From positions 1 to 10,011 of the forward strand of contig CAJGCD010000055.1 of the NCBI GenBank assembly GCA_904501715.1: DNA of 10,011 bases. Reading direction: 5' to 3'. This stretch comes from an uncultured Clostridia bacterium. GTDB lineage: Bacteria > Bacillota > Clostridia > Oscillospirales > CAG-272. The notes below the pieces were generated by a model, which was not told the DNA's origin, ran no database searches, and was given only the letters and a program-made list of their open reading frames with translations. Positions 1 through 7,087 of the stretch are shown here, piece by piece (positions within the stretch are counted from its first letter, which is position 1; each line of letters opens with the position of its first letter). The position numbers were made by a program, and so were the translations under genes.

Positions 1-1026
1 GGAAACAAGACCAGTGTCGCGAAGGCTCGGGCAATATCTGCTCCAAAGCATACACGCCGCACCGTTTGAGGACATTATCGCCAAAACTATGCAAACTATG
101 TTAACTACGGGATTTTTCACTAAATATGTAAGCGCGAAAAATACAGTGGAGCTGACAAACATAATAAGCACCGTCTTTTCGATATCTCTCTTAAGCCGCT
201 CAAATATAAACACAGCAATAAATGCAGTAGCGGAAATAGCCAAAGTAGCCACCGTATATATACCCGCCGATGCCTGCGAGGAGAAATTCAGATGTTGAGA
301 TATATACGTGGGGAGCCAGAATACAACAGAGGTTCTGACGACTCCCGTTATTATGGATATCAAGGAGTATTTAACGATTTTATGCTTGAAAAGCACCTTT
401 ATATTTCCGCTGCCTTTCTCGGTAGGCTTATAGTTACCGTACTGAACGATACCGCGCTTTTCAAAAAGGCAGAAAAAGGAGAAGCATACGACCGCCATAG
501 AGAACAGGAATATACTGCTTGTGACAAACACGCCCTGCCACGTAAGGAATACGGCAAGAACTCCCGCCATAGGTGAGCCAAGAAAGGATGCAAAGGTATA
601 TCCTAACGAGCATCTCGTAGTATGTATTGGGTCTGTGTTTTCGGACACCACCTTAGTCATAGGTCCATATATCATAGATAGGAAAAAGCCTGTCATCGCA
701 TATACAACCATCGCCCCGAATCGGTATTGCGCAATTAAGGGGAACAAAAGGTTAGTGACACCCGCTAAAAGCAGTCCGAAGCTTATCATATACTTTGCCT
801 TTATCTTATCCCCTATCGCTCCGTTAATAAGCTGACCTACGGCGTAAAAAATAAAGTACAGAGAGGATATGCTTCCAATATATGGCTCAGTATAAGCTCC
901 GCTCTCCACCATTCGAGGTGTAACAGCACTAAGAACATTTCTTGCAACGTACACGGCAAGATAGGACACCGAGCAAAGGGTTCCTATAAAAACAGCGTTT
1001 CTCGCTCTTTCACTTAATTTAAACAT
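1..1026 (-). CDS. MFS transporter, OPA (organophosphate antiporter)-like, 3' end cut by window
   Basis: An open frame of 342 codons runs from ATG at 1026 to the window edge with no stop. It is very hydrophobic, with about nine visible membrane segments. Residues 22-29 (YLAVYVAR) place an Arg in the first helix, as in GlpT/UhpT-type transporters. Residues 69-77 (GAIGDKIKA) match the loop 2-3 MFS motif. The last residues (SLRDTGLVS, 334-342) resemble the late helices of clostridial OPA-type proteins. OPA members usually exchange sugar phosphates or glycerol 3-phosphate for phosphate across the cytoplasmic membrane. About 80 C-terminal residues should lie outside the window. The start has a good ribosome binding site (AAGAAGG, 7 bases upstream) and its own promoter. 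It lies downstream of a glycosidase and a glycerophosphodiesterase, so its substrate may be one of their products, but this is inference. Family: fairly sure. Substrate: unknown. Confidence 0.85.
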   Translation of the reverse strand, partial: MFKLSERARNAVFIGTLCSVSYLAVYVARNVLSAVTPRMVESGAYTEPYIGSISSLYFIFYAVGQLINGAIGDKIKAKYMISFGLLLAGVTNLLFPLIAQYRFGAMVVYAMTGFFLSMIYGPMTKVVSENTDPIHTTRCSLGYTFASFLGSPMAGVLAVFLTWQGVFVTSSIFLFSMAVVCFSFFCLFEKRGIVQYGNYKPTEKGSGNIKVLFKHKIVKYSLISIITGVVRTSVVFWLPTYISQHLNFSSQASAGIYTVATLAISATAFIAVFIFERLKRDIEKTVLIMFVSSTVFFALTYLVKNPVVNIVCIVLAIMSSNGAACMLWSRYCPSLRDTGLVS

Positions 1027-1061
1027 TTTTCGACCTTCTTTATTGTAATCAACAGAAATGT

Positions 1062-1090
1062 ATTATATCACAAATTTGACAAAAAAGCAA
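1062..1090 (-). promoter_or_regulatory. Sigma-A promoter of the MFS transporter gene
   Basis: On the minus strand, TTGCTT (1090-1085) is followed after exactly 17 bases by TATAAT (1067-1062). The bases just before the -10 box read TGTGA, which fits the Gram-positive TRTGn extension. The promoter lies between the terminator of the upstream glycosidase gene and the transporter start at 1026, so the transporter is probably a separate transcription unit. Confidence 0.75.
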
Positions 1091-1117
1091 GATGTTTCTT
1101 TTTTTACACAAAGATAT

Positions 1118-1147
1118 AAGAAAGCACACTAATCTGTGTGCTTTCTT
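1118..1147 (-). terminator. Hairpin terminator after the GH2 gene
   Basis: A perfect 12-bp stem (1118-1129 with 1136-1147) with a 6-base loop begins only five bases past the GH2 stop codon. The T-tract on the minus strand is short and interrupted (TATATCTTTG), so efficiency may be moderate. It separates the GDPD-GH2 operon from the transporter gene. Confidence 0.7.
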
Positions 1148-1152
1148 ATTAT

Positions 1153-3297
1153 TTATACGTTTAATTGGCGTATCTTTTTTATATTCTTCTTAGGTCTGTA
1201 AAGATACTCATAGCAGCTTTCTCTACCATCTTCGGAATCAAGCTTAAGTATCAGCTTGTCAGTACCGTCAATATCAGGAAGAACAAATCTCACCGTAGGA
1301 CCTCTGCCATTGGTATTTCCCTGCACCTCGGTTCTCCATTCTCCAAGGTCAAAGTGAGCACCGCCTATCTCAGCGCTTACCTTAACGCTTCCCTTTACGC
1401 TCTCGGGAGCATCATTGAGAAGCCAAAGCTCCGCCTCAAAGGTCTCCCCTCTCTTCCAGTCAAATTTCGGCACTCTCGCGCTAAAGAGCGTAGGACGCAT
1501 AGCCTTCTGTACGTAATAATACGAAGGTCTTGGGGTGGAAGGATATGCCAACAGATTATTTCCCGCCGCGGTCTTCCACGGCTCATTGTAACACCAATTT
1601 ATTCCCATACTGCATCTGGGCCACTGACGGCGTATCTCCTCAAAGGCTCCTCGGTATCCTTCGCACTGTAGCCAATTTGAGCGGTCTACCATTTCCCTCA
1701 TAGAACTCGGTTCATCAAAATATTTGTCAAGGACGTTTTTGCATAGCCATCTTTCCATACCCCAAGCACCAAAGCCGTGATGAGCTATCCACGCGGGAGT
1801 AGGCTCAGGCGGAAACATCTCATTTTCGGGAATTATGGTCTTAAGCGTATCCATCGACGCGATAGCAGGTACTCCGAACTCGGTATAAGCGGTACAGTTA
1901 GAGCTTTGGAACTGCTGGAACACGTCGCCGCCCTGGTCATCCGAATAGAAGGTATATCCACCGTGCGCCATACCTATAAGAGGTGAGGTGAACAGGAATG
2001 GACGCTTATAATCAAGCTCATAGCAAAGCTTGTCAAGCAAGCGCAACGGATGGGATTGCTGATCCATACCTGACCAAGAATTGAACAGCTCGTTTCCTCC
2101 GCACCAGAAAACGAGGCAAGCGTGATAACGGAACTTGCGTATGATTGCCGAAGCCTCGCTCTCAAGGGTCTTCATATATCCTTCAAGTCCTATGTACTCA
2201 TTGCACGCAAGCATAAATTCCTGCCAAACCAGCATACCCTCTCTGTCGCATATGTCGTAGAAGCTCTTCTTTGGAGCGCCCGCGCCTCCCCACATGCGAA
2301 AAATATTCATATTGCAGTTCTTTGCAAGAAGTATCTGCTTCTCGTAGAGCTCAGCGGTTATATCTCCCCAGAAAAGCTCGGGATTTACCCAGTTAGAGCC
2401 CTTACAGAATATACGTCTGCCGTTAAGCTCAATAGTTATAGGCGCTTCATACGGCCCCTTAGGGAATACCTTTGGACCCTCAAACTCAAGATTACGAAGC
2501 AAACGCAGACGGCGGAAGCCTATATATCCCGTGCGCTCCTCTTTTGCATTGCGGATCACCCATTTGTAAAGATAAGCCTCTCCCTGACCGTTACACCACC
2601 AAAGCTTAGGTGCTTTCACCCTAAAGCTCTTGTCAGTACCGCGATATATTTCTGCTCCATCAGCATCAAAAAGCATTATTTCGCAAGGAAGTGCGCACTG
2701 AAAAACACAGCTAACAAAACCTTCCGTCATATCGTCGGAAAGCTCTGCCAACACCTCGCACTTATCTATGTAAGTCTCATCTCGAGTTTCGATATACGCT
2801 TCATCCCACATACCCGAAATAAGAAGTCGGGGATTCCAGTCCCATCCGTAGTAGACAGGAGGATTGCAGGATTCGTTCGCCTCGTCGCGGGTACCCGCCT
2901 CACCTCTGGTGCTCTTGGGGTGAGGATAGATATGAACAGTAAGCATATCATCCTTTCCCGTAAGCTTATCGGTAATATCAAGCTCAAATCCACGGAACAT
3001 GCCCTCATAGGAATATATATTATCCCCGTTAAGAAGCACATCATATTTATAATTTATACCCTCACTTACAAAGAACACGCGCTCCCCGTCCTTCTTGTCA
3101 TAGCAAAGGGATGTGCGGTATTCCCAGTGGTCGTCCTCGAGCTCGATAAATTGCTTGTGGTTATCCGAATACTGCCAATCCGCAAAATTATTAGCTATCG
3201 CGTAATCCTTCTGTATGTTTCCGGGTACAGTTGCCTCAAACCACGCGTTTCTTTCGGGAGAGCAATTTCTTCCCTGCCACTTCTGGTAAAATTTCAT
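1153..3297 (-). CDS. Glycoside hydrolase family 2, beta-mannosidase-like
   Basis: A 714-residue protein with the GH2 layout: sugar-binding jelly-roll (about 1-170), immunoglobulin-like sandwich (about 175-265), TIM barrel (about 285-600) and one short C-terminal sandwich (about 605-710). The general acid/base is Glu403 in WCGGNE (398-403). The nucleophile is Glu473 in YTEFG (471-475), like the SEFG of beta-mannosidases. YYGWDWNPR (149-157) and WWCNGQG (233-239) also fit that branch. There is no signal peptide, so it should act in the cytoplasm on imported oligosaccharides, removing terminal beta-linked mannose. It is shorter than the roughly 800-850 residues usual for bacterial beta-mannosidases, mainly at the C-terminus. 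Start: ATG with AGGAG 8 bases upstream. It begins 13 bp after the GDPD stop, so the two are co-transcribed. Exo-beta-glucosaminidase is a possible alternative specificity; the family is certain. Confidence 0.9.
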   Translation of the reverse strand: MKFYQKWQGRNCSPERNAWFEATVPGNIQKDYAIANNFADWQYSDNHKQFIELEDDHWEYRTSLCYDKKDGERVFFVSEGINYKYDVLLNGDNIYSYEGMFRGFELDITDKLTGKDDMLTVHIYPHPKSTRGEAGTRDEANESCNPPVYYGWDWNPRLLISGMWDEAYIETRDETYIDKCEVLAELSDDMTEGFVSCVFQCALPCEIMLFDADGAEIYRGTDKSFRVKAPKLWWCNGQGEAYLYKWVIRNAKEERTGYIGFRRLRLLRNLEFEGPKVFPKGPYEAPITIELNGRRIFCKGSNWVNPELFWGDITAELYEKQILLAKNCNMNIFRMWGGAGAPKKSFYDICDREGMLVWQEFMLACNEYIGLEGYMKTLESEASAIIRKFRYHACLVFWCGGNELFNSWSGMDQQSHPLRLLDKLCYELDYKRPFLFTSPLIGMAHGGYTFYSDDQGGDVFQQFQSSNCTAYTEFGVPAIASMDTLKTIIPENEMFPPEPTPAWIAHHGFGAWGMERWLCKNVLDKYFDEPSSMREMVDRSNWLQCEGYRGAFEEIRRQWPRCSMGINWCYNEPWKTAAGNNLLAYPSTPRPSYYYVQKAMRPTLFSARVPKFDWKRGETFEAELWLLNDAPESVKGSVKVSAEIGGAHFDLGEWRTEVQGNTNGRGPTVRFVLPDIDGTDKLILKLDSEDGRESCYEYLYRPKKNIKKIRQLNV

Positions 3298-3310
3298 ATT
3301 CCTTCTCCTT

Positions 3311-4111
3311 TTATCTTACACCTAAGCCCTTAAGTATCTCAAGTGCCGCTTTAGGGTCATCGCTGGTAAACATACGGCAACCTAAATCAAGAGCCATTCT
3401 GTACTGCTCCTCGGTATCCGCTACAAGTATACAAGTGAGTATATCCCTCTCCTTGGCAAACACGTAATCCGCTTCAAAGCCCGCGGGGTGTGCCTCGTCC
3501 TTATTCCATATTGCCGACCAGTCAAGGAAGCTCTCCATAGGAACGGAGGAGGGGTCATCGGTATATTTGTTAAGATAGCCGTGTATCGAGAATCTGTGGG
3601 GCCACTTTTCGTCCACATACTCAAGATTTCTGTTGGCGAAGGAGTTCATAATACTACGCTTAGCCATACCGTATTTATCAATAAGCTCAACAAGCTTATC
3701 TATACATCCAAACGCACGCTCCTCACCAAGCTCCGCGGGATATTCCTTAAGCTCCCAGTTAACTATAAGAGATGTCTTGCTTACAAATTCGAGGAATTCC
3801 TCAACCGTAGGTATTTTCTCACCTGCAAAACGCTCATCCTTCCAAGAGCCCGCATCCAAGGCTCTAAGCTCCTCAAGGGTCATCTCGTCCACAAACCCTT
3901 TTCCGTCTGTAGTCCTCTGAACGTCCCTGTCGTGAATAAGAACCAAATACCCGTCCTTAGTCATACGCACGTCTGTTTCAATAGCGTCTGCTCCCATCTC
4001 CTCCATAGCCCTAAAAGCAACCATTGTGTTTTCGGGACAATTTTTTCTGTCACCTCTATGACCGCCGAGAAGTATTTCTTCACCATTTAAAAGCTCATTA
4101 TAGGTTCGCAT
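3311..4111 (-). CDS. Glycerophosphodiester phosphodiesterase (GDPD, UgpQ-like)
   Basis: A 266-residue TIM-barrel phosphodiesterase. HRG (18-20) near the N-terminus supplies catalytic His18 and Arg19. ETD (45-47) gives metal ligands Glu45 and Asp47, and IHD (59-61) gives the second catalytic His60. NWELK (118-122) is the conserved strand with Glu120 and Lys122, and CPENT (25-29) is typical of the family. The usual reaction is hydrolysis of glycerophosphodiesters such as glycerophosphocholine to sn-glycerol 3-phosphate plus alcohol. No signal peptide is visible, so the enzyme should be cytoplasmic. I chose ATG 4111 over an in-frame start at 4150 because AGAGAGG sits just upstream of 4111 and the 4150 start would fall inside the predicted promoter. 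First gene of a two-gene operon with the GH2 enzyme. The pairing suggests a glycosylated phosphodiester as the shared substrate, which is speculation. Confidence 0.92.
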   Translation of the reverse strand: MRTYNELLNGEEILLGGHRGDRKNCPENTMVAFRAMEEMGADAIETDVRMTKDGYLVLIHDRDVQRTTDGKGFVDEMTLEELRALDAGSWKDERFAGEKIPTVEEFLEFVSKTSLIVNWELKEYPAELGEERAFGCIDKLVELIDKYGMAKRSIMNSFANRNLEYVDEKWPHRFSIHGYLNKYTDDPSSVPMESFLDWSAIWNKDEAHPAGFEADYVFAKERDILTCILVADTEEQYRMALDLGCRMFTSDDPKAALEILKGLGVR

Positions 4112-4140
4112 ATAAAACCTCTCTATTATTACATAAAACA

Positions 4141-4169
4141 AATATATCACATTTTTTTGTTTTTTTCAA
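4141..4169 (-). promoter_or_regulatory. Sigma-A promoter of the GDPD-GH2 operon
   Basis: On the minus strand, TTGAAA (4169-4164) is followed after 17 bases by TATATT (4146-4141), preceded by TGTGA, an extended -10 element. The leader to the ATG at 4111 would be about 22-25 bases and includes the AGAGAGG ribosome binding site. Confidence 0.7.
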
Positions 4170-4202
4170 TACATTTTAATATTTTTACCGAACTCATATA
4201 TG

Positions 4203-4243
4203 AAAAGAGCAGAAAAAACTCAAAAAAACATTTCTGCTCTTTT
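4203..4243 (-). terminator. Hairpin terminator after the HAD-like gene
   Basis: A perfect 13-bp inverted repeat (4203-4215 with 4231-4243) with a 15-base loop lies 19 bases past the stop of the gene at 4263-5141. The loop is T-rich on the minus strand and the stem end reads CTCTTTT, but no long T-tract follows, so termination strength is uncertain. Confidence 0.55.
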
Positions 4244-4262
4244 ACCACGATTTATTTACCGA

Positions 4263-5141
4263 TCACATGTCCGGATAAAAAAATCCGGTATTCAAGGTTT
4301 TATAAGATAACCACTCAACTCCTTGCTGTTCAAAGCCCTCTCTCTTATAGCTGTAGTACATTGACCATCTGTCACAAACAAACGCGTAACTCATAAGTCT
4401 GTTGTACTCATCCATATAGCTCGTATAGTAGACGCTTTCATCACCCGCGAACTTTTTTGCCGCATAAAGCTCAGCCTTCAGGGCAATATCCTTATATTCC
4501 TCATCAACCTCTATTCTGTCAATGCGAATGATATCCTGTTTTCCCATCTCCGACTCCACCTTTTTGTACACAAACCGTCCCGCATACTTTTCTTCCACCG
4601 CCCAAGCACTTTCGTTCATTGGCAACAGGTGGTCGTGGAGTACAATTTTATATCTATCCTTAGGAATGTCGGGAATTTTAATTAACGTTGGGGTATTAAG
4701 CAGTGCAATGACCTTCTGAATGTGTGTTTTCTTTAGTCCCTTTTTTCCTATATGTATCCGAGGATATCCTATGCAACCACATCTCATCTCATAATAATCA
4801 AGTATCACGTAGGACTCTAAATCGGGATGCTCAAAAAAGAAGTATTCCATCTCATATTTAATAATGGCGTTGGCATGTCTTTTGAGCTTCCCGCTTATTT
4901 TTAACCCCACTGCCTCAAACTGCGCATTCAAAAAACACCCCTGCTCTGTACATAGATTCTCATCCTCATACCAATGCTCTCTCCAGCTTTGAAACAGATA
5001 TATCTCCGCACCAGTCTTATCCACTATCCTTTTAATATCCAAAAGTCTTTTCCTATCGATAGTCCATCGTAGCTCCACGGGACTTTTCCAGCCCCTATAA
5101 CCGTTTAAAACTCCTTGAACCTCAATTAAAAGTGCCTTCAT
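4263..5141 (-). CDS. HAD_SAK-like degenerate phosphatase domain with possible GNAT-like C-terminus
   Basis: A 292-residue soluble protein. Residues 1-150 follow the HAD domain of Swiss Army Knife RNA-repair proteins: EVQGVLN (7-13) at motif I, TGAEIYLFQSWR (43-54) at motif II, KLKRHANAI (85-93) at the lysine motif, YVILDYYE (111-118) at motif IV, and GLKKTHIQKVIALL (135-148) as the last helix. The usual motif I DxDGVLN has become ExQGVLN, so both catalytic aspartates are missing and phosphatase activity is doubtful. Residues about 185-285 loosely recall a GNAT acetyltransferase (IIRIDRIEVDEEYKD at 204-218, YYSYKREGF at 262-270), but the acetyl-CoA loop glycines are not evident. I am fairly confident of the HAD similarity and unsure of the GNAT one. 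ATG 5141 has AAAGGAG five bases upstream and is preferred to TTG 5165. It lies 30 bp after the preceding gene, so they are probably co-transcribed. Function unknown. Confidence 0.75.
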   Translation of the reverse strand: MKALLIEVQGVLNGYRGWKSPVELRWTIDRKRLLDIKRIVDKTGAEIYLFQSWREHWYEDENLCTEQGCFLNAQFEAVGLKISGKLKRHANAIIKYEMEYFFFEHPDLESYVILDYYEMRCGCIGYPRIHIGKKGLKKTHIQKVIALLNTPTLIKIPDIPKDRYKIVLHDHLLPMNESAWAVEEKYAGRFVYKKVESEMGKQDIIRIDRIEVDEEYKDIALKAELYAAKKFAGDESVYYTSYMDEYNRLMSYAFVCDRWSMYYSYKREGFEQQGVEWLSYKTLNTGFFYPDM

Positions 5142-5171
5142 CCTTACTCCTTTGTTAAATATCAATATAGC

Positions 5172-5585
5172 CTAATCTTCATTTGGAAACATAGGAGAAA
5201 TTTCATTTATAACTATATCATATAGAGATTGATTATCAATAGGCGATAGTCTTACTAATCCGATCTGTGCACAATCAATACATGTTTCTGAATTTTTATT
5301 GAATTCAGCTTCAAAGCCATTCAAAATTCGGTCACAAATAGAATCTATAGTGTCTTTCATCTCTTTATTCTTTTTAGAATTCGCTATCATAAAATAACTC
5401 ATAATACGACATTCTTCGGGAGAAAAAGGGATTTCTAAAGCACACTCTTTCGGGCTGTTAAATTTGGAAACATCCAAACAAGCATTTTTCGCTTTTAATA
5501 ACGCACTTTCTACAATAGAAGTTATTACATCTATACCATATATTTTTTTATATTTCAATAATATTTCTATTAACAATAAATTCAA
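5172..5585 (-). CDS. Hypothetical protein, A+T-rich, start uncertain
   Basis: An open frame of 137 codons ending in TAG. I do not recognise the family. The protein is soluble and largely helical in character (residues 1-40 and 62-95), with Cys residues at 101 and 104 (CIDC, 101-104). No ATG lies in frame before residue 62, so the start must be a near-cognate codon; TTG at 5585 is the furthest upstream, with an in-frame TAA at 5609-5607. No ribosome binding site precedes that TTG. An ATG at 5613 is out of frame by one base, so an N-terminal frameshift or a 5'-truncated gene is possible. It is visibly richer in A+T than its neighbours. It probably shares a transcript with the HAD-like gene 30 bp downstream, but I see no convincing promoter ahead of it. 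Confidence 0.5.
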   Translation of the reverse strand: MNLLLIEILLKYKKIYGIDVITSIVESALLKAKNACLDVSKFNSPKECALEIPFSPEECRIMSYFMIANSKKNKEMKDTIDSICDRILNGFEAEFNKNSETCIDCAQIGLVRLSPIDNQSLYDIVINEISPMFPNED

Positions 5586-5771
5586 GTTAATAATACCATA
5601 TAAATGTTACCATAACGAAAGAAGGCTACTCCCCGCTAATAACAGAAATAACTATTGATGTTCAATGGCTTTTTGTTGTTTCATTTTTTCGAACTTGAAC
5701 TCTGCTAAGCCTCGCGCATGCGCTTTCAAAAAATCCTGTAATATTAGGTAAAAGTGAAACGGTAATAAGTA

Positions 5772-5799
5772 AAAATCTCGCACTTTCGTGCAGGATTTT
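5772..5799 (-). terminator. Hairpin with T-run just past the tRNA 3'-end-like piece
   Basis: An interrupted stem pairs AAAATC with GATTTT (5772-5777 with 5794-5799) and GCAC with GTGC (5780-5783 with 5788-5791) around a 4-base loop. Read on the minus strand it follows the CCA-like end by two bases and finishes in a T-run, as a tRNA terminator would. Confidence 0.45.
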
Positions 5800-5800
5800 C

Positions 5801-5824
5801 TGGCTCCCCCTGCTGGGCTCGAAC
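5801..5824 (-). pseudogene. tRNA 3'-end fragment (T-arm, acceptor, CCA), most like tRNA-Asn
   Basis: On the minus strand the 24 bases read as the 3' end of a tRNA: GTTCGAG T-loop with C-rich closing stem, acceptor strand AGGGGGA, discriminator G and encoded CCA. The G discriminator and AGGGGGA acceptor are compatible with clostridial tRNA-Asn. No D-arm, anticodon arm or 5' acceptor strand (TCCCCCT) is found on the 5' side, so this is not a working tRNA gene. It may be an attachment-site remnant left by an integrative element or part of a dispersed repeat. The tRNA identity rests on memory of the family, not on a search. Confidence 0.5.
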
Positions 5825-5846
5825 ATTTTTTAGTCATGCTTACTCC

Positions 5847-5915
5847 CGAAAATATAGTCGTCTATCCGTCCTCGACGCTTAGCTTACACTCGGACGGCTA
5901 TACTCCTTATTTTCG
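5847..5915. repeat. Large imperfect inverted repeat with 24-25-base arms
   Basis: The arm 5847-5871 (starting CGAAAATA, ending CCGTCC) is the near-reverse complement of 5892-5915 (starting GGACGG, ending TATTTTCG), around a 20-base loop. The outer and inner pairs are perfect and the middle has several mismatches plus one bulge. It would form a long hairpin in RNA or single-stranded DNA. It lies in the same cluster as two further hairpins and the tRNA-like piece. Confidence 0.7.
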
Positions 5916-5927
5916 CAATCTCCCGTC

Positions 5928-5967
5928 GAAAAAGGATACTCAATCCTTTTTCTCGGTCGCCTACCGA
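5928..5967. repeat. Two adjacent perfect hairpins
   Basis: GAAAAAGGAT (5928-5937) pairs with ATCCTTTTTC (5943-5952) around a 5-base loop. Directly after it, TCGGT (5953-5957) pairs with ACCGA (5963-5967) around CGCCT. With no space between them they could stack coaxially. No gene lies within 200 bases, so they belong to the structured block rather than to a gene end. Confidence 0.65.
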
Positions 5968-6050
5968 CTTCGCGTTTAGCTCAATCAGGAAAGAGCGTGT
6001 GAATATTAGTTATAATATTGTTGATCGAAGATCAACGTGGAGAGCCAACG

Positions 6051-6082
6051 AAAAAAAGCAGGTCAAACGACCTGCTTTTTTT
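6051..6082 (-). terminator. Strong intrinsic terminator of the kinase/nucleoside hydrolase operon
   Basis: A perfect 14-bp stem (6051-6064 with 6069-6082) with a 4-base loop; the stem ends in seven A/T pairs, so a T-tract follows the G+C core on both strands. It lies about 95 bases past the nucleoside hydrolase stop at 6178 and can act in both directions. Confidence 0.88.
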
Positions 6083-6085
6083 GTT

Positions 6086-6111
6086 GGGGTCATAGGACAA
6101 AATTGCAACTT
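6086..6111 (-). repeat. 26-base motif, copy 1, just upstream of a terminator
   Basis: These 26 bases match 8589-8614 at 21 positions, and each copy precedes a terminator hairpin on the minus strand. The stems of the two terminators have unrelated sequences, so the similarity is not due to a shared hairpin. On the minus strand the core reads GTTGCA, a T-run and a CCC end. Confidence 0.6.
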
Positions 6112-6177
6112 CAAACTTCAAGAAATCAATCTCAAACGCAAGCTCTGCCAGCTTTGAATGACGATCCTAATCTTTTC

Positions 6178-7086
6178 TTATTTAGTAATTTTATTTATCA
6201 AATCATTCATCAGTGCATCTCTTTTTATATGGTAAACATACGTCATCGGATATCCATTATGATTCATTGCATAAAAATTGTCATAAGTCGGTATTGGAGT
6301 CGAAATGATCCTTGACAACATAAATTTATCGTCGTCATTAAGGAGCCACGCAACAGCCGTAACGTCCCATATCACTCTGGTCCACGCCGTTCCTTTGGCG
6401 TAGCTCTCTGCCTCGGCAATTGTATTTGATGCCAAATAGTCAGCCAAATCGCTTTTGCCCTTGAACCAGTATTCAAGCTCAGGCTTGGAAATTCTAAAAT
6501 TATCTACTACGCCGTTGCACGGCAACTGCACGAAAGGCACCCCACATTCCATAACCACCCGAGCAGCAGCGACATCCTGCTTCATATTAAATTCTTTGGT
6601 GTCGTGAAAATGCTGCGAATGACCTCCAAGCCACACTACAACGACATTATTTTTCATTTCAGGATTTAAGAGCAATGCTGAAGCAACGTTCGTTATAGCG
6701 CCGATCGCTACCACATAAAGCGGATTTTCGGGTGAATATTCATTAGATAGTTCCGCCAACATTTTTGACGCATCGGAAATGATCGGCTTTTTTTCATCAT
6801 CAAGATATTTCTCCGATCCTTTAAAAACGTCAACATTTTCTCTCATTAACGAAAGTAGCTTCAGAACTTCGTCATAGCTTTTTTCCATGCCGTCCTTTGG
6901 ACTTTCCGAATGAGCATTATAAAACGGAGCGGCGCATATCGCCTTAACATGAATCTTTTCTTTCGATTTTATCATATAAGAAATTGCAAACTGATCGTCG
7001 ATTTCGTTGTACGCATCGGTATCTAAAACCACATCAATTTTCCCTGAAGGCACGGATAAATTTTTCATTCTCTGCTCATTATTCAT
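6178..7086 (-). CDS. Nucleoside hydrolase (inosine/uridine-preferring family)
   Basis: A 302-residue cytoplasmic enzyme of the Ca2+-dependent nucleoside hydrolase family, which splits ribonucleosides into free base and ribose. The N-terminal metal-binding motif is DTDAYNEIDD (22-31), two residues longer between the aspartates than the common DTDPGxDD form. Strand AIGAITNVASALL (127-139) and EFNMKQD (165-171) match the family's sugar- and metal-contacting stretches, and Asp241 in IWDVTAVAWLL (239-249) fits the last Ca2+ ligand. The residue before it is Trp where purine/pyrimidine enzymes often have His, so substrate choice may differ. Start ATG 7086 lies one base past the kinase stop, with GAAAGG nine bases upstream, implying coupled translation. 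Pairing with a ribokinase-like enzyme supports use of nucleosides as a carbon source. It is terminated at 6051-6082. Confidence 0.88.
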   Translation of the reverse strand: MNNEQRMKNLSVPSGKIDVVLDTDAYNEIDDQFAISYMIKSKEKIHVKAICAAPFYNAHSESPKDGMEKSYDEVLKLLSLMRENVDVFKGSEKYLDDEKKPIISDASKMLAELSNEYSPENPLYVVAIGAITNVASALLLNPEMKNNVVVVWLGGHSQHFHDTKEFNMKQDVAAARVVMECGVPFVQLPCNGVVDNFRISKPELEYWFKGKSDLADYLASNTIAEAESYAKGTAWTRVIWDVTAVAWLLNDDDKFMLSRIISTPIPTYDNFYAMNHNGYPMTYVYHIKRDALMNDLINKITK

Positions 7087-7087
7087 T

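Larger units (their letters stand above)
5586..6177. other. Gene-free stretch of 592 bp rich in inverted repeats
   Basis: No credible coding region is seen on either strand. A 61-codon minus-strand frame (5652-5837) exists, but its first codons run through the tRNA-like piece and it has no family features. The stretch holds a 10-bp palindrome (GCGCATGCGC, 5714-5723), a hairpin beside a tRNA 3'-end-like piece, three hairpins in 5847-5967, two small A+T-rich or 7-bp hairpins near 6002-6036, a terminator and a repeat copy. The right end (6112-6177) is the 3' untranslated region of the nucleoside hydrolase gene. Confidence 0.6.

Noticed and set aside
2122..3333. A 403-codon plus-strand frame opposite the GH2 gene
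   Set aside because: It is antisense to a gene with complete catalytic motifs, and its product has no recognisable features.
4109..4150. The longer GDPD form starting at 4150
   Set aside because: It has no ribosome binding site, would overlap the -10 box, and adds 13 residues before the usual family N-terminus.
5652..5837. A 61-codon minus-strand frame with a Lys-rich, CSSPAGGAR-type beginning
   Set aside because: Its first part runs through the tRNA 3'-end-like sequence and the following hairpin, and there is no family similarity. It is most likely a chance frame over a repeat.
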